Below, piece by piece: positions 34,294-42,848 of a stretch of 64,000 nt of DNA. This stretch comes from Bacillota bacterium (GTDB lineage Bacteria > Bacillota > Clostridia > Christensenellales > CAG-138). A program made the position numbers and the translations under genes. The stretch covers positions 1-64,000 of the forward strand of contig JAEYHP010000055.1 in the NCBI GenBank assembly GCA_023409435.1, written 5' to 3'. The notes under the pieces are model-generated. The model did not search any database, was not told where the DNA came from, and saw nothing but the letters and a program-made list of their open reading frames with translations. The first letter of the stretch is position 1. Each line of letters opens with the position of its first letter.

Positions 34294-34908
34294 ATGCAGA
34301 TGGACCTCGACCGGTTGAAGGAAAGCTTTCGGAAAAGAAATATTGAAGTGATATTCTTTGAAACTCTGGATGCGGCTAAGTTCCATATCCTCAATACCGT
34401 TCCGGCAGAATGCACGGTTGGAATCGGGCATTCCGGCACGCTCCAGAATATGAATCTTACAAATGCCCTGCTGGAAAGGGGCAATACGGTCTATGATAAG
34501 GAGCTTGCGCATGATAGCGGCGAATGCAAGGCGTTAAAGAAAAAAGCGCTTCTTGCGGACTGGTACATTACAGGTTCCAATGCCGTATCCATGGATGGTA
34601 GGATTGTGAATGTGGACCACAGCGGCAACCGCGTGGCGGCAATTTCCTTTGGGCCGGATCACGTCATAATCGTTGTTGGCAAAAATAAGATCGCGCCCAC
34701 CCTCGAGGAAGCAATCCAACGGGTAAAAAACATTGCCTGTCCGCTGAATGCGAAACGGGCAGGCTTTCATCCTCCGTGTGTCGCGTTAAACCGCTGCGTT
34801 GACTGTGTCTCAGAAGAAAGGGTATGCAACATCCTTTCCATTGTTGAAGGCCAGACGGACAGCAACAGAATAAAATTGCTTATCGTCGATGAAGAATGCG
34901 GGTTTTGA
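34294..34908 (+). CDS. LUD-domain protein (LutC/DUF162-like)
   Basis: 204 residues. TVGIGHSGTLQNMNLTNAL and SGNRVAAISFGPDHVIIVVGKNKI match the LUD (lactate utilisation) fold, and the C-terminal half carries CVALNRCVDCVSEERVCNIL, four cysteines that could bind metal; such LUD proteins with a short Cys tail are common in clostridia. Not accompanied by LutA or LutB here, so lactate oxidation is not supported. The start codon follows an AAGGGGTGA-type site. Confidence 0.85.
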   Translation: MQMDLDRLKESFRKRNIEVIFFETLDAAKFHILNTVPAECTVGIGHSGTLQNMNLTNALLERGNTVYDKELAHDSGECKALKKKALLADWYITGSNAVSMDGRIVNVDHSGNRVAAISFGPDHVIIVVGKNKIAPTLEEAIQRVKNIACPLNAKRAGFHPPCVALNRCVDCVSEERVCNILSIVEGQTDSNRIKLLIVDEECGF

Positions 34909-35154
34909 TTACAGCTCTCGCAGCACGAGTTCCGTCTGCCCCTGATTGAGGCCGATTTCAAGCCGCAATACTTTTGGGTGGGCGCGGTAGGTTTTACGCA
35001 CAAAATCCCTAAGCGCCGTGCCGCGCTGGTAGCCGTGGATGACGCGGATGCGGTACGTCGCGTTTGTGGCTTTTTTGAGCGCGCTGTCGATGCAGGCCTT
35101 TGCCTGTATTGTCGTCATGCCGTGGATGTCGAGTTCCGTGATTCCCGCCTGCAA
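34909..35154 (-). CDS. Smr-domain protein
   Basis: 81 residues from a TTG start at 35154, chosen because GCGGAGG lies six bases upstream; earlier in-frame starts have no ribosome-binding site. The whole protein is a Smr (MutS2 C-terminal-like) domain: ELDIHGMTTIQAKACIDSAL, IRVIHGYQRGTALRDFVRK. The D-x-H and HGxGxG-type loops suggest nuclease or nucleic-acid binding; the second loop here is HGYQRGTA. Stand-alone Smr proteins act in ribosome rescue or DNA repair. It ends back to back with the LUD gene. Confidence 0.85.
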   Translation of the reverse strand: MQAGITELDIHGMTTIQAKACIDSALKKATNATYRIRVIHGYQRGTALRDFVRKTYRAHPKVLRLEIGLNQGQTELVLREL

Positions 35155-35224
35155 TATAAACCTCCGCCCGATGTCGTTCTTTTTCAGTATAAACGGGAAA
35201 CATAGAGCGTGCATAGCCGCGGGC

Positions 35225-35253
35225 TGTATTTTCAAAAAGATTTGTTATATAAT
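35225..35253 (+). promoter_or_regulatory. Probable promoter of deoC
   Basis: TATAAT at 35248-35253 with TGTATT at 35225-35230, 17 bases apart, 48 bases before the deoC start. Confidence 0.45.
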
Positions 35254-35300
35254 GCCCATAGAGCAAAATCATCCATTGATACAAGGAGGCATTTTATAGT

Positions 35301-35960
35301 ATGGAAATCAACCGATATCTTGACTATGCCATATTGAAACCCGAAATGACCCAACAGGAAACGCGCGAGGCCATACGGCTGGGCCTGGAATATGATGTTG
35401 CGACCATATGCGTCCATCCCCGCGATATTGAACTTGCAAAAGAGATGTGCAAGGGAACCAATACGGAAGTGATCTGTGTGCTGGACTTTCCGCATGGCTG
35501 CGCCACCGCCGCCGCAAAGGAAGCGCTCGCGGGTATTTACGCCGACCAGGGCGTCACGGAGATCGACATGGTCATGAATTATGGCTATGCGCGCTCCGGC
35601 CTGTGGGATGAGGTGGAAGACGAGGTCCGCCGCGTCGTCCGTCAGGCGCATGCCCGCAACGTCATCGTCAAGGTGATATTCGAAACCAGCCAGCTCACCG
35701 TGGAAGAGATCAAAAAGGGCGTGGAAGTCTGCATCGCCGCGGGCGCGGATTTTGTGAAGACCTCCACCGGTTTTTATGGCGAAGGCGCAACCATGACCTC
35801 GGTAGGCGCGATGATTGAGGCCGCGCAGGGCCGCATCAAGGTCAAGCCCTCCGGCGGCATCCGCGAGCGGGCCGTAGTGGAAAAGTTTATCGAGATGGGC
35901 GCGGAGCGCATCGGCGCGGGCGCGGCTTCTGTCGCCGCTCTGTGTGGGGAGAAGAAGTAA
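35301..35960 (+). CDS. deoC: Deoxyribose-phosphate aldolase
   Basis: 219 residues, AAGGAGG upstream. Class I aldolase that splits 2-deoxyribose-5-phosphate to glyceraldehyde-3-phosphate and acetaldehyde. Motifs: LDYAILKPEMTQ, TEIDMVMNYG, VKVIFETSQLT (Lys/Glu), ADFVKTSTGFY with the Schiff-base lysine, and VKPSGGIRERA. Works in the same pathway as deoD at 53.9 kb, although the two are not in one operon here. Confidence 0.94.
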   Translation: MEINRYLDYAILKPEMTQQETREAIRLGLEYDVATICVHPRDIELAKEMCKGTNTEVICVLDFPHGCATAAAKEALAGIYADQGVTEIDMVMNYGYARSGLWDEVEDEVRRVVRQAHARNVIVKVIFETSQLTVEEIKKGVEVCIAAGADFVKTSTGFYGEGATMTSVGAMIEAAQGRIKVKPSGGIRERAVVEKFIEMGAERIGAGAASVAALCGEKK

Positions 35961-35982
35961 GAGTTTTTATAAGATATGCAAG

Positions 35983-36006
35983 AGCGGAGGCAATGCCTCC
36001 GCTTTT
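35983..36006 (+). terminator. Terminator after deoC
   Basis: AGCGGAGGCA-ATGCCTCCGCT followed by TTTG; the stem is 9-10 bp. Confidence 0.75.
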
Positions 36007-36023
36007 GAGTATCTATAAACTCT

Positions 36024-36118
36024 GCTTTAGGGTTTCAGGGTATCGGCGTTTCCAGCGCCGACGGTTATTTTTCACTTTGGGGAAACTACGTTTCCCCAAG
36101 CCCCTTCCTTAAGAACGC
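36024..36118 (+). repeat. Intergenic repeat, family B, copy 1
   Basis: CTTTAGGGTTTCAGGGTATC, then hairpin CGGCG-TTTCCA-GCGCCG, then hairpin GGGGAAAC-TACG-TTTCCCC, then GCCCCTTCCTTAAGAACG. Nearly the same sequence recurs at 46464-46560 (same direction) and 42679-42774 (opposite). A family A element follows it at 36220. Confidence 0.85.
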
Positions 36119-36219
36119 GCCCGGCGGAGATGTGCCCCTCAGGTGGTGGTACATTATATATGTAGACCTTCTACAGCCCAGCGTGAGGTGTTGTTATTGA
36201 AATTTCAGTAATCTGATAT

Positions 36220-36280
36220 GGGTTCTTAGGGCCGTTACGGCCCTAAGCGGAGGTTTGGAGGCGGAGCCTCCAACGTTTTC
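36220..36280 (+). repeat. Modular intergenic repeat, family A, copy 5 (minimal form)
   Basis: GGTTCTTAGGGCCGTTACGG, CCCTAAGCGGAGGTTT and GGAGGCGGAGCCTCCAACG. Abuts the 3' end of fumB. Confidence 0.85.
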
Positions 36281-36283
36281 TGC

Positions 36284-36811
36284 CTATCTCTCGAACAAGT
36301 CATTCCCCAGCGCGTCGATCGCCACGATGGCGGGAACGCCGTCAAACATAAGCTTTGTAATCGCCTCCGCGCCAAGCTCCGGGAAGGCGACAGTTTCAGC
36401 CTCCACAATATGCCGGGCAATCATTATGCCTGCGCCTCCGGTGGCGGCGAAATACACGGCGTGGCCGCGCATGGCTTCCTTTACTTCCGCGCTTCGCATG
36501 CCTTTCCCAATCATGGCGCTCATGCCGCGTTCGATGAGGGTGGGCGTATACGCGTCCACGCGCCCGCTGGTGGTGGGCCCGCAGGGGCCAATCACCTCGC
36601 CGGGGGCCGCGGGGCAGGGCCCGGCGTAATAGATGCATGCGCCTTGTAGCGGGATGGGCAGGCTTTCCCCGGCTTCGATCATGGCGTATAGCCGCTTATG
36701 TGCGGCGTCCCGCGCGGTATAGGCCGTGCCGTAGAGGGCGACGATGTCGCCCGCGCGCAGGGTGGAAATGGCGTCTTTGGAAAGCGGGAGGTCAACGCGT
36801 ATTGCTTCCAT
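36284..36811 (-). CDS. fumB: Fumarate hydratase class I, beta subunit
   Basis: 175 residues from the ATG at 36811 (AAGGAGG upstream). This is the C-terminal half of class I fumarase, a separate subunit in many anaerobes. Motifs: LRAGDIVALYGTAYTARDAAHKR, IYYAGPCPAAPGEVIGPCGPTTSGRVD, ATGGAGIMIARHI and PELGAEAITKL. Reversibly hydrates fumarate to malate. It follows the alpha subunit by 11 bases. Confidence 0.93.
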   Translation of the reverse strand: MEAIRVDLPLSKDAISTLRAGDIVALYGTAYTARDAAHKRLYAMIEAGESLPIPLQGACIYYAGPCPAAPGEVIGPCGPTTSGRVDAYTPTLIERGMSAMIGKGMRSAEVKEAMRGHAVYFAATGGAGIMIARHIVEAETVAFPELGAEAITKLMFDGVPAIVAIDALGNDLFER

Positions 36812-36822
36812 CGTATTCCTCC

Positions 36823-37347
36823 TTACAGTACGGCGCTTGCGTGGCGCGCGCAATGGCACTGCACGTTTACGGCTACGGGCAAACCGGCGAGGTGCGTAGG
36901 CAGTTCGCCGATGTGTACGGCAAGCGCTGTCGTCTTCCCGCCCAAGCCCATGGGGCCGAGGCCAAGCGCGTTAATCCGCGCTAGCGTTTTCTGTTCCAAG
37001 GCGATAAGTTCCGGCGTTTCGGCAGCGGAATCGATCTCCCGCAGCAGTTGCCGTTTTGCTAAAAGTGCAGCCGCTTCCATGGTGCCGCCAATTCCCACGC
37101 CGAGTATCACAGGCGGGCACGCGTTCGCGGCGCCCAGACGCGCGGTCTCCACAATGGCGTCGGCGACTCCTTCCACCCCTTTGTTCGGGGTGAGCATGTA
37201 GAGCTTGCTCATGTTCTCGCTGCCAAAACCCTTGGGGGCGACGGTGATCGTTACCCGGTCTCCCGGCACAAAGCGGATATGCAAGATCGCGGGCGTATTG
37301 TCGCCCGTGTTTTTTCTTGCAAGCGCCGTAAGCGAAGATTTTCGCAA
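36823..37347 (-). CDS. fumA: Fumarate hydratase class I, alpha subunit, C-terminal fragment
   Basis: 174 residues from a TTG at 37347, placed directly after the TAA that ends the N-terminal part, in the same frame. Content: KNTGDNTPAILHIRFVPGD, AKKxxPKGFGSEN-type loop (APKGFGSENMSKLYML), NACPPVILGVGIGGTMEAAALLAKRQLL, LGPMGLGGKTTALAVHIGELPTHLAGLPVAVNVQCH. Two of the three cluster cysteines (CPP, QCH) are in this fragment. GGAGG lies five bases before the TTG, so it could be translated by restart. Confidence 0.85.
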   Translation of the reverse strand: MRKSSLTALARKNTGDNTPAILHIRFVPGDRVTITVAPKGFGSENMSKLYMLTPNKGVEGVADAIVETARLGAANACPPVILGVGIGGTMEAAALLAKRQLLREIDSAAETPELIALEQKTLARINALGLGPMGLGGKTTALAVHIGELPTHLAGLPVAVNVQCHCARHASAVL

Positions 37348-37656
37348 TTACGCCTCCGTATATGCATGCCGCACACCGGCGTTGACGGCGAAGTTGACGT
37401 CCCCTTCTATAAAAACATCCTGCCCGATATCGAGGAACACCACGGCAAGCCCCGTATCCTGGCAGCAGGGGCGGCGGGCGGCGCGGGCCATTTTCTCATT
37501 CTCTAATATCTGGCGCAGCGTTTCGCGGGCGGCGCCTTCTTCTTTTTCATGCGCCGATTTGAGGGCGGTCAGCACGTCCTCCGGCAGGCGGCACACTGCG
37601 TCCACGCACAAGCCCGCTACCGCGGCTTCTATCGCCTCGGCCCGTATGATACGCAT
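37348..37656 (-). CDS. fumA: Fumarate hydratase class I, alpha subunit, N-terminal fragment (stops at in-frame TAA)
   Basis: 102 residues from the ATG at 37656 (GGAGG upstream). It carries the first cluster cysteine in PCCQDTGLAVVFLDIGQDV and ends ...GVRHAYTEA then TAA. Relatives continue with a residue such as Tyr and then LRKS, and here LRKS follows right after the TAA, so the codon looks like TAT/TAC changed to TAA. Together with the next fragment the full alpha subunit would be 277 residues, the usual length. Confidence 0.85.
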   Translation of the reverse strand: MRIIRAEAIEAAVAGLCVDAVCRLPEDVLTALKSAHEKEEGAARETLRQILENEKMARAARRPCCQDTGLAVVFLDIGQDVFIEGDVNFAVNAGVRHAYTEA

Positions 37657-37900
37657 ATACGTTCCTCCACAGTCCTTATGGGGATAGTATAGCATAAAAA
37701 TGCACCGGGCCGTTTAAAAATCAAAGAAAAAGGCATACCGAATCGCACACCTTTTGTTTTCTGACGCTAAACCTCCGGTTTAATAAAACTGCGCCTGAAA
37801 TTTGAGGCGGATTTTACATACATCTTGCTCTCTGTACAGAAAAGGACGAAAATCGCCGCGCTCCGCATGGAATTTTCACATCAGGCAATCGAAAACCGCG

Positions 37901-37968
37901 TTGACAAACGCATATTTTTATGTTTCAATAAATAAGGTTTTGTTTAGGAACAGTAAACTACGAGTTTA
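37901..37968 (+). promoter_or_regulatory. Promoter region and palindrome upstream of the XRE-cupin gene
   Basis: TTGACA at 37901-37906 with a weak -10 (TTCAAT/TCAATA) about 17 bases later. Downstream, TAAACT-ACG-AGTTTA (37954-37968) is a perfect 6-bp inverted repeat and a second half-site arrangement GTTTA-GGAACAG-TAAAC overlaps it (37942-37958), about 90 bases before the start. Suits autoregulation by the XRE protein. The remaining bases 37696-37900 hold nothing that I recognise. Confidence 0.5.
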
Positions 37969-38056
37969 GAGTTTGTGCGAATGGCACAACGGCGCGGTTT
38001 TAAAGAGATATGCGCCATATATACGGCGCACAGGGCAAAAACGAAAGGAGGCGGCC

Positions 38057-38596
38057 ATGCAGATCGGCGAAAAGATCAAGCGCATGCGGGTGCGCTTAGG
38101 GCTCACGCAGGAAGAGCTGGCGGCCCGCACGGAGCTTAGTAAGGGCTTTATTTCCCAGCTTGAACGCGATTTGACCTCCCCCTCCATCGCCACGCTGATG
38201 GATATTTTAGAGGCGCTGGGCAGCGATATCGGGACATTCTTTCAGGAAACCCCGCCCGAGAAAGTGGTATATACCGCCGCGGACGTGTTCGTGAAGGAAG
38301 ACGCGGAGAATTTAAGCTCCGTGAGCTGGCTTATTACAAACGCGCAGAAGAACGCGCTGGAACCCATACTTGTCACGCTTGACCCCGGCGGAAAGAGTTT
38401 TGTACATGATCCTCACGAGGGCGAGGAATTCGGCCACATACTCCAGGGCGCGGTTACGCTGTATCTGGGAGAAAAGAAGTACCGGTTGAAGAAGAACGAC
38501 AGCTTCTATTTCCGGCCCCAGAGCGTGCACTACATTGAAAACAACGGCAAAAAAGAGGCGAATATCCTCTGGATTTCAACTCCCCCCACGTTCTAA
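38057..38596 (+). CDS. XRE-family regulator with C-terminal cupin domain
   Basis: 179 residues from the ATG at 38057 (AAAGGAGG upstream). N-terminal helix-turn-helix: LGLTQEELAARTELSKGFISQLERDLTSPS; C-terminal cupin from about residue 105: EFGHILQGAVTLYLGEKKYRLKKNDSFYFRPQSVHYIENN. This is the PuuR-like type that senses small ligands such as polyamines. It is just upstream of potABCD, separated by a hairpin, and probably controls it. Confidence 0.9.
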   Translation: MQIGEKIKRMRVRLGLTQEELAARTELSKGFISQLERDLTSPSIATLMDILEALGSDIGTFFQETPPEKVVYTAADVFVKEDAENLSSVSWLITNAQKNALEPILVTLDPGGKSFVHDPHEGEEFGHILQGAVTLYLGEKKYRLKKNDSFYFRPQSVHYIENNGKKEANILWISTPPTF

Positions 38597-38622
38597 GCGG
38601 CGGAAATAGACTTGCCTATATA

Positions 38623-38670
38623 GGTTACGCTTTCTTTTGTTTCTTTTCTTTCGTGGAAAGAAAAGAAACG
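38623..38670. repeat. Hairpin repeat, family D, copy 2
   Basis: GTTACGCTTTCTTTTGTTTC, then a 14-bp perfect stem TTTCTTTTCTTTC-GTG-GAAAGAAAAGAAA. It is the reverse complement of the element after metG at 16451-16496. Lies between the regulator and potA and could attenuate readthrough. Confidence 0.6.
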
Positions 38671-38701
38671 CACCTCTCTTATTCGTATGGAGGAACCCTA
38701 A

Positions 38702-39750
<1,049 letters not shown>

Positions 39751-39754
<4 letters not shown>

Positions 39755-40569
39755 AGCGCACGGTATTCGCCTACCCCTACGTGGTATGGATGGCGATATT
39801 CATATTCGCCCCCATGCTGCTCATCGTCTATTACGCCTTCACAATGGAAGGCGGCTTTACGCTTGCAAATTTAGCTGGCGCTGCCGATCCGCTGTACCTG
39901 GAGGTTTTGTTGCGCTCCGTCTGGATGGCGCTGCGGGCGACGGCGATGTGCCTGCTCTTAGGCTACCCCATCGCCTACCTGCTTTCCCGCATGAAAAAGA
40001 GCACGGCTACCATACTTTCGGTGCTGTTTGTCGTACCCATGTGGATGAACTTCTTGCTGCGCACCTACGCGTGGCAGGTGCTGTTAAATTCCGGCGGCAT
40101 TCTCAACAGCCTGCTTGCTGCGCTGGGCCTGCCACAGCATGAGTTTCTGTATACCGAGGGCGCTGTGATGCTCGGCATGGTGTATAATTTCCTGCCGTTC
40201 ATGGTGCTACCCATACATACGGTGCTCACCAAAATGGACCGTTCGCACATTGAGGCCGCAAACGACCTTGGCGCGAACGGGTTCCAGACGTTTTTCAAGG
40301 TGGTGGTGCCGCTTTCCATGCCCGGCGTGATCTCGGGGATTACCATGGTGTTCATCCCGTCCATCACCACGTTTGCTATCTCCCGCCTCCTGGGCGGCGG
40401 CAAGTTCATGATGTATGGCGACCTCATTGAAAACCAGTTCCTGCTGATGCAGGATTGGGGCTCCGGCTCCGCTCTTTCCTTCATACTGCTCATCCTCGTG
40501 CTCATCAGCATGGCCATCATGCGCCGGGCGGAAGGCGCCGCAGGGCAGGAAGGGGGCATGCTCTGGTGA
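39751..40569 (+). CDS. potB: Spermidine/putrescine ABC transporter permease PotB
   Basis: 272 residues, five to six membrane segments. The EAA cytoplasmic loop that contacts the ATPase is seen as [26 protein letters not shown]. It overlaps potA (ATGA) and potC (GTGA), so all are translated as one unit. Confidence 0.94.
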
Positions 40570-41384
40570 AAAAGCTGCGCACGTTTTTCAAGGGCACCTA
40601 CCTCGGGCTGATGCTGCTGTTCCTCTACGCCCCCATCGCGGTGCTCATCGTGTATTCATTCAACGAAAGCAAGACGATGGGCCACTGGACGGCGTTTTCT
40701 TTCCGCTGGTACGAGGCGCTCTTCCACGATTCCATGGTCATGGAGGCGCTGACGGTCACGTTAACGGTTGCGATCATCTCCGCGTTCGTTGCAACGGCCA
40801 TCGGCACGTTCGCCGCCATAGGCATCCACTCCATGAAGAAGGCGCCCAGGGTGGTGGTGGAAAACATCAGCCAGCTTCCTGTCGTGAACCCGGACCTTGT
40901 CACGGGTATTTCGCTGATGATGCTGTTCGCGTTCATGAACTTAAAGGACAGCTACTTGCGCCTGCTTGTCGCGCATATCACGTTCAATATCCCGTACGTC
41001 ATATTTTCCGTTATGCCCAAGCTCAAGCAAAGCTCCAACCAGCTGTACGAGGCCGCTTTGGACCTTGGATGTACGCCGTTTGAGGCGCTGTGGAAAGTGA
41101 TACTGCCGGATATCATGCCGGGCGTTGTTTCCGGTTTCATACTCGCATTCACGCTTTCTTTGGATGATTTTGTGGTGTCCTACTTCTCCACGCAGGGCGT
41201 GCAGAACCTTTCCATTTACATCTACTCCATCGCGCGCAAGGGCATCAACCCCAAGATCAACGCGCTTTCTACGCTGATGTTTATCGCCGTGGTGACGCTG
41301 CTCTTAATCGTGAACCTGAAATCCATCCGCGAGGAGCGCGAGGCGGCCGCGCAAAGCAAGAAGGTCGCGAGCAAGAGTGTGTGA
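40566..41384 (+). CDS. potC: Spermidine/putrescine ABC transporter permease PotC
   Basis: 272 residues from the GTG at 40566, which overlaps the potB stop; the longer reading frame upstream runs into potB. Six membrane segments and an EAA loop YEAALDLGCTPFEALWKVILPDIMPG. Forms the channel with PotB. A family A repeat follows before potD. Confidence 0.94.
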   Translation: MKKLRTFFKGTYLGLMLLFLYAPIAVLIVYSFNESKTMGHWTAFSFRWYEALFHDSMVMEALTVTLTVAIISAFVATAIGTFAAIGIHSMKKAPRVVVENISQLPVVNPDLVTGISLMMLFAFMNLKDSYLRLLVAHITFNIPYVIFSVMPKLKQSSNQLYEAALDLGCTPFEALWKVILPDIMPGVVSGFILAFTLSLDDFVVSYFSTQGVQNLSIYIYSIARKGINPKINALSTLMFIAVVTLLLIVNLKSIREEREAAAQSKKVASKSV

Positions 41385-41396
41385 AAATGTGGTTTA

Positions 41397-41515
41397 TTTG
41401 GAGGCTCTGCCTCCAAGCCTCTGCTTAGGGTCGTAACGACCCTAAGCACCCAATTCTGAAATGCTTATTCTAAGGCATTTCAGAGAAAGGGATTCATAAG
41501 GGATGAAGCCCCTGA
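41397..41515 (-). repeat. Modular intergenic repeat, family A, copy 6
   Basis: Read on the plus strand: TTGGAGGCTCTGCCTCCAA, CTTAGGGTCGTAACGACCCTAAG, hairpin CTGAAATGC-TTATTCTA-GGCATTTCAG, CATAAGGGATGAAGCCCCTG. It sits inside the pot operon, between potC and potD. Relative to other copies the unit stems have changed sequence but kept pairing (CGTT-ACG to CGTAACG). Confidence 0.85.
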
Positions 41516-41554
41516 AGAGAAGAACTCTAAATTTATATAGACGGAGGAAAAGAG

Positions 41555-42595
41555 ATGAAAAAGATTGCGGTTGTACTGGCGCTGGTTCTGCTCATTGGCG
41601 CAGTCGCGGGCTGCGGGAGCAAGACGGGTGAAGTGACGCTCAACGTGCTCAACTGGGGGGATTATATCGACGATACCGTCATCGCCCAGTTTGAGGAGGA
41701 GAACCCCGGCATCAAGGTGAATTACCTGACGGCGGCGAGCAACGAGGAAATGCTCGTCAAGCTTTCGGCGCCGGATTCGATATTCGACGTCTGCTTCCCG
41801 TCGGATTACACCATCGAAAAAATGATCGCGCAGGGTATGCTGCATGAGATCAATAAGGAGAACATCCCCAACATTGAGAACATCGACGGGCGGTTTTTAA
41901 ACCTGGATTTCGATCCTGGCAACAGGTACTCTGTACCCTATATGTGGGGTACCGTGGGCATTCTCTACAACACCACCATGGTAACGGAACCCGTTACCAG
42001 CTGGCAGGCGCTTTGGGATGAACAGTATGCGGGCCAGATCTTGATGTACGACAGCCTCAGGGACAGCATCGGCGTCACGCTCAAAATGCTGGGTTACTCC
42101 GTCAATACCCGGAACGAGGCGGATATCATTGCCGCGCGGGACGCGCTTGTTGCGCAGAAGCCGCTTGTCAAGGCGTATCTGGACGACCCCATCAAGGAGA
42201 ACATGATCAACGGCTCCGCGGCGCTTGCCGTGGTATATTCCGGGGACGCCGTCTACTGCATCGGCGAAAACCCGGATCTTGCGTATGTCGTGCCGCAGGA
42301 AGGCAGCAATTTGTGGTTTGATAACATCATCGTTCCCAAGACGTCGCAGCACCCGGAAGAGGCCGAGAAGTTCATCAACTTCCTGTGCGACGCGGAAGTG
42401 GCAAAAAAGAACACCGAGTACATCGGCTACTCCAGCCCCAACAAGGCAGCGGTCGCGCTGTTATCTGAGGACTGGACGTCCGATGAAACCTACAATCCCC
42501 CGCAGGATGTGCTGGACCGCTGCGAGGTGTTTCGGGATCTCGGCGAGTTCATCAAGGTCTACAACGATGCATGGAGCCATGTGAAGTCGGAGTAA
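41555..42595 (+). CDS. potD: Spermidine/putrescine-binding lipoprotein PotD
   Basis: 346 residues, GGAGG upstream. Signal peptide with lipobox VAGC (Cys at about residue 20). Mature part: TLNVLNWGDYIDDTVIAQFEEENPG, VCFPSDYTIEKM, YSVPYMWGTVGILYN, and acidic/aromatic residues WGD, YMWGT, W of the polyamine site as in PotD/PotF. Last gene of the operon. Specificity between spermidine and putrescine is not determinable by eye. Confidence 0.95.
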   Translation: MKKIAVVLALVLLIGAVAGCGSKTGEVTLNVLNWGDYIDDTVIAQFEEENPGIKVNYLTAASNEEMLVKLSAPDSIFDVCFPSDYTIEKMIAQGMLHEINKENIPNIENIDGRFLNLDFDPGNRYSVPYMWGTVGILYNTTMVTEPVTSWQALWDEQYAGQILMYDSLRDSIGVTLKMLGYSVNTRNEADIIAARDALVAQKPLVKAYLDDPIKENMINGSAALAVVYSGDAVYCIGENPDLAYVVPQEGSNLWFDNIIVPKTSQHPEEAEKFINFLCDAEVAKKNTEYIGYSSPNKAAVALLSEDWTSDETYNPPQDVLDRCEVFRDLGEFIKVYNDAWSHVKSE

Positions 42596-42848
42596 CAATT
42601 TCGGATAAAAGGATGAACCTTTCCGGGGCGCAGCTTGCGTCCTTGATGGGAGGCATCTTGGACACTAGGCTCGATGGCCTTCTTAAGGAAGGGGTGTGGG
42701 GAAACGCAGTTTCCCCATAGTAAAAAATAAGCGTCGGCGCCGAAAGCGCCGATACCTTGAAACCCTTAAGCAGGTTTCTTAATACGAAAAAAGCGCCGAC
42801 CGAAAGGTTGGCGCTTTTGTATGCAAGTTGGGTTCTTAGTAAAAGTCA
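42596..42848. other. Gap after potD with family B repeat and terminator
   Basis: Family B copy 2 in reverse (42679-42774): CTTCTTAAGGAAGGGG, hairpin GGGGAAAC-GCAG-TTTCCCC, hairpin CGGCGC-CGAAA-GCGCCG, TACCTTGAAACCCTTAAG. It is followed by a terminator AGCGCCGACC-GAAA-GGTTGGCGCT-TTTG (42788-42818) before the convergent M14 gene. Confidence 0.8.

Noticed and set aside
34294..34908. Lactate-utilisation operon (lutABC)
   Set aside because: Only a LUD protein is present; no LutA or LutB and the partner is PhzF.
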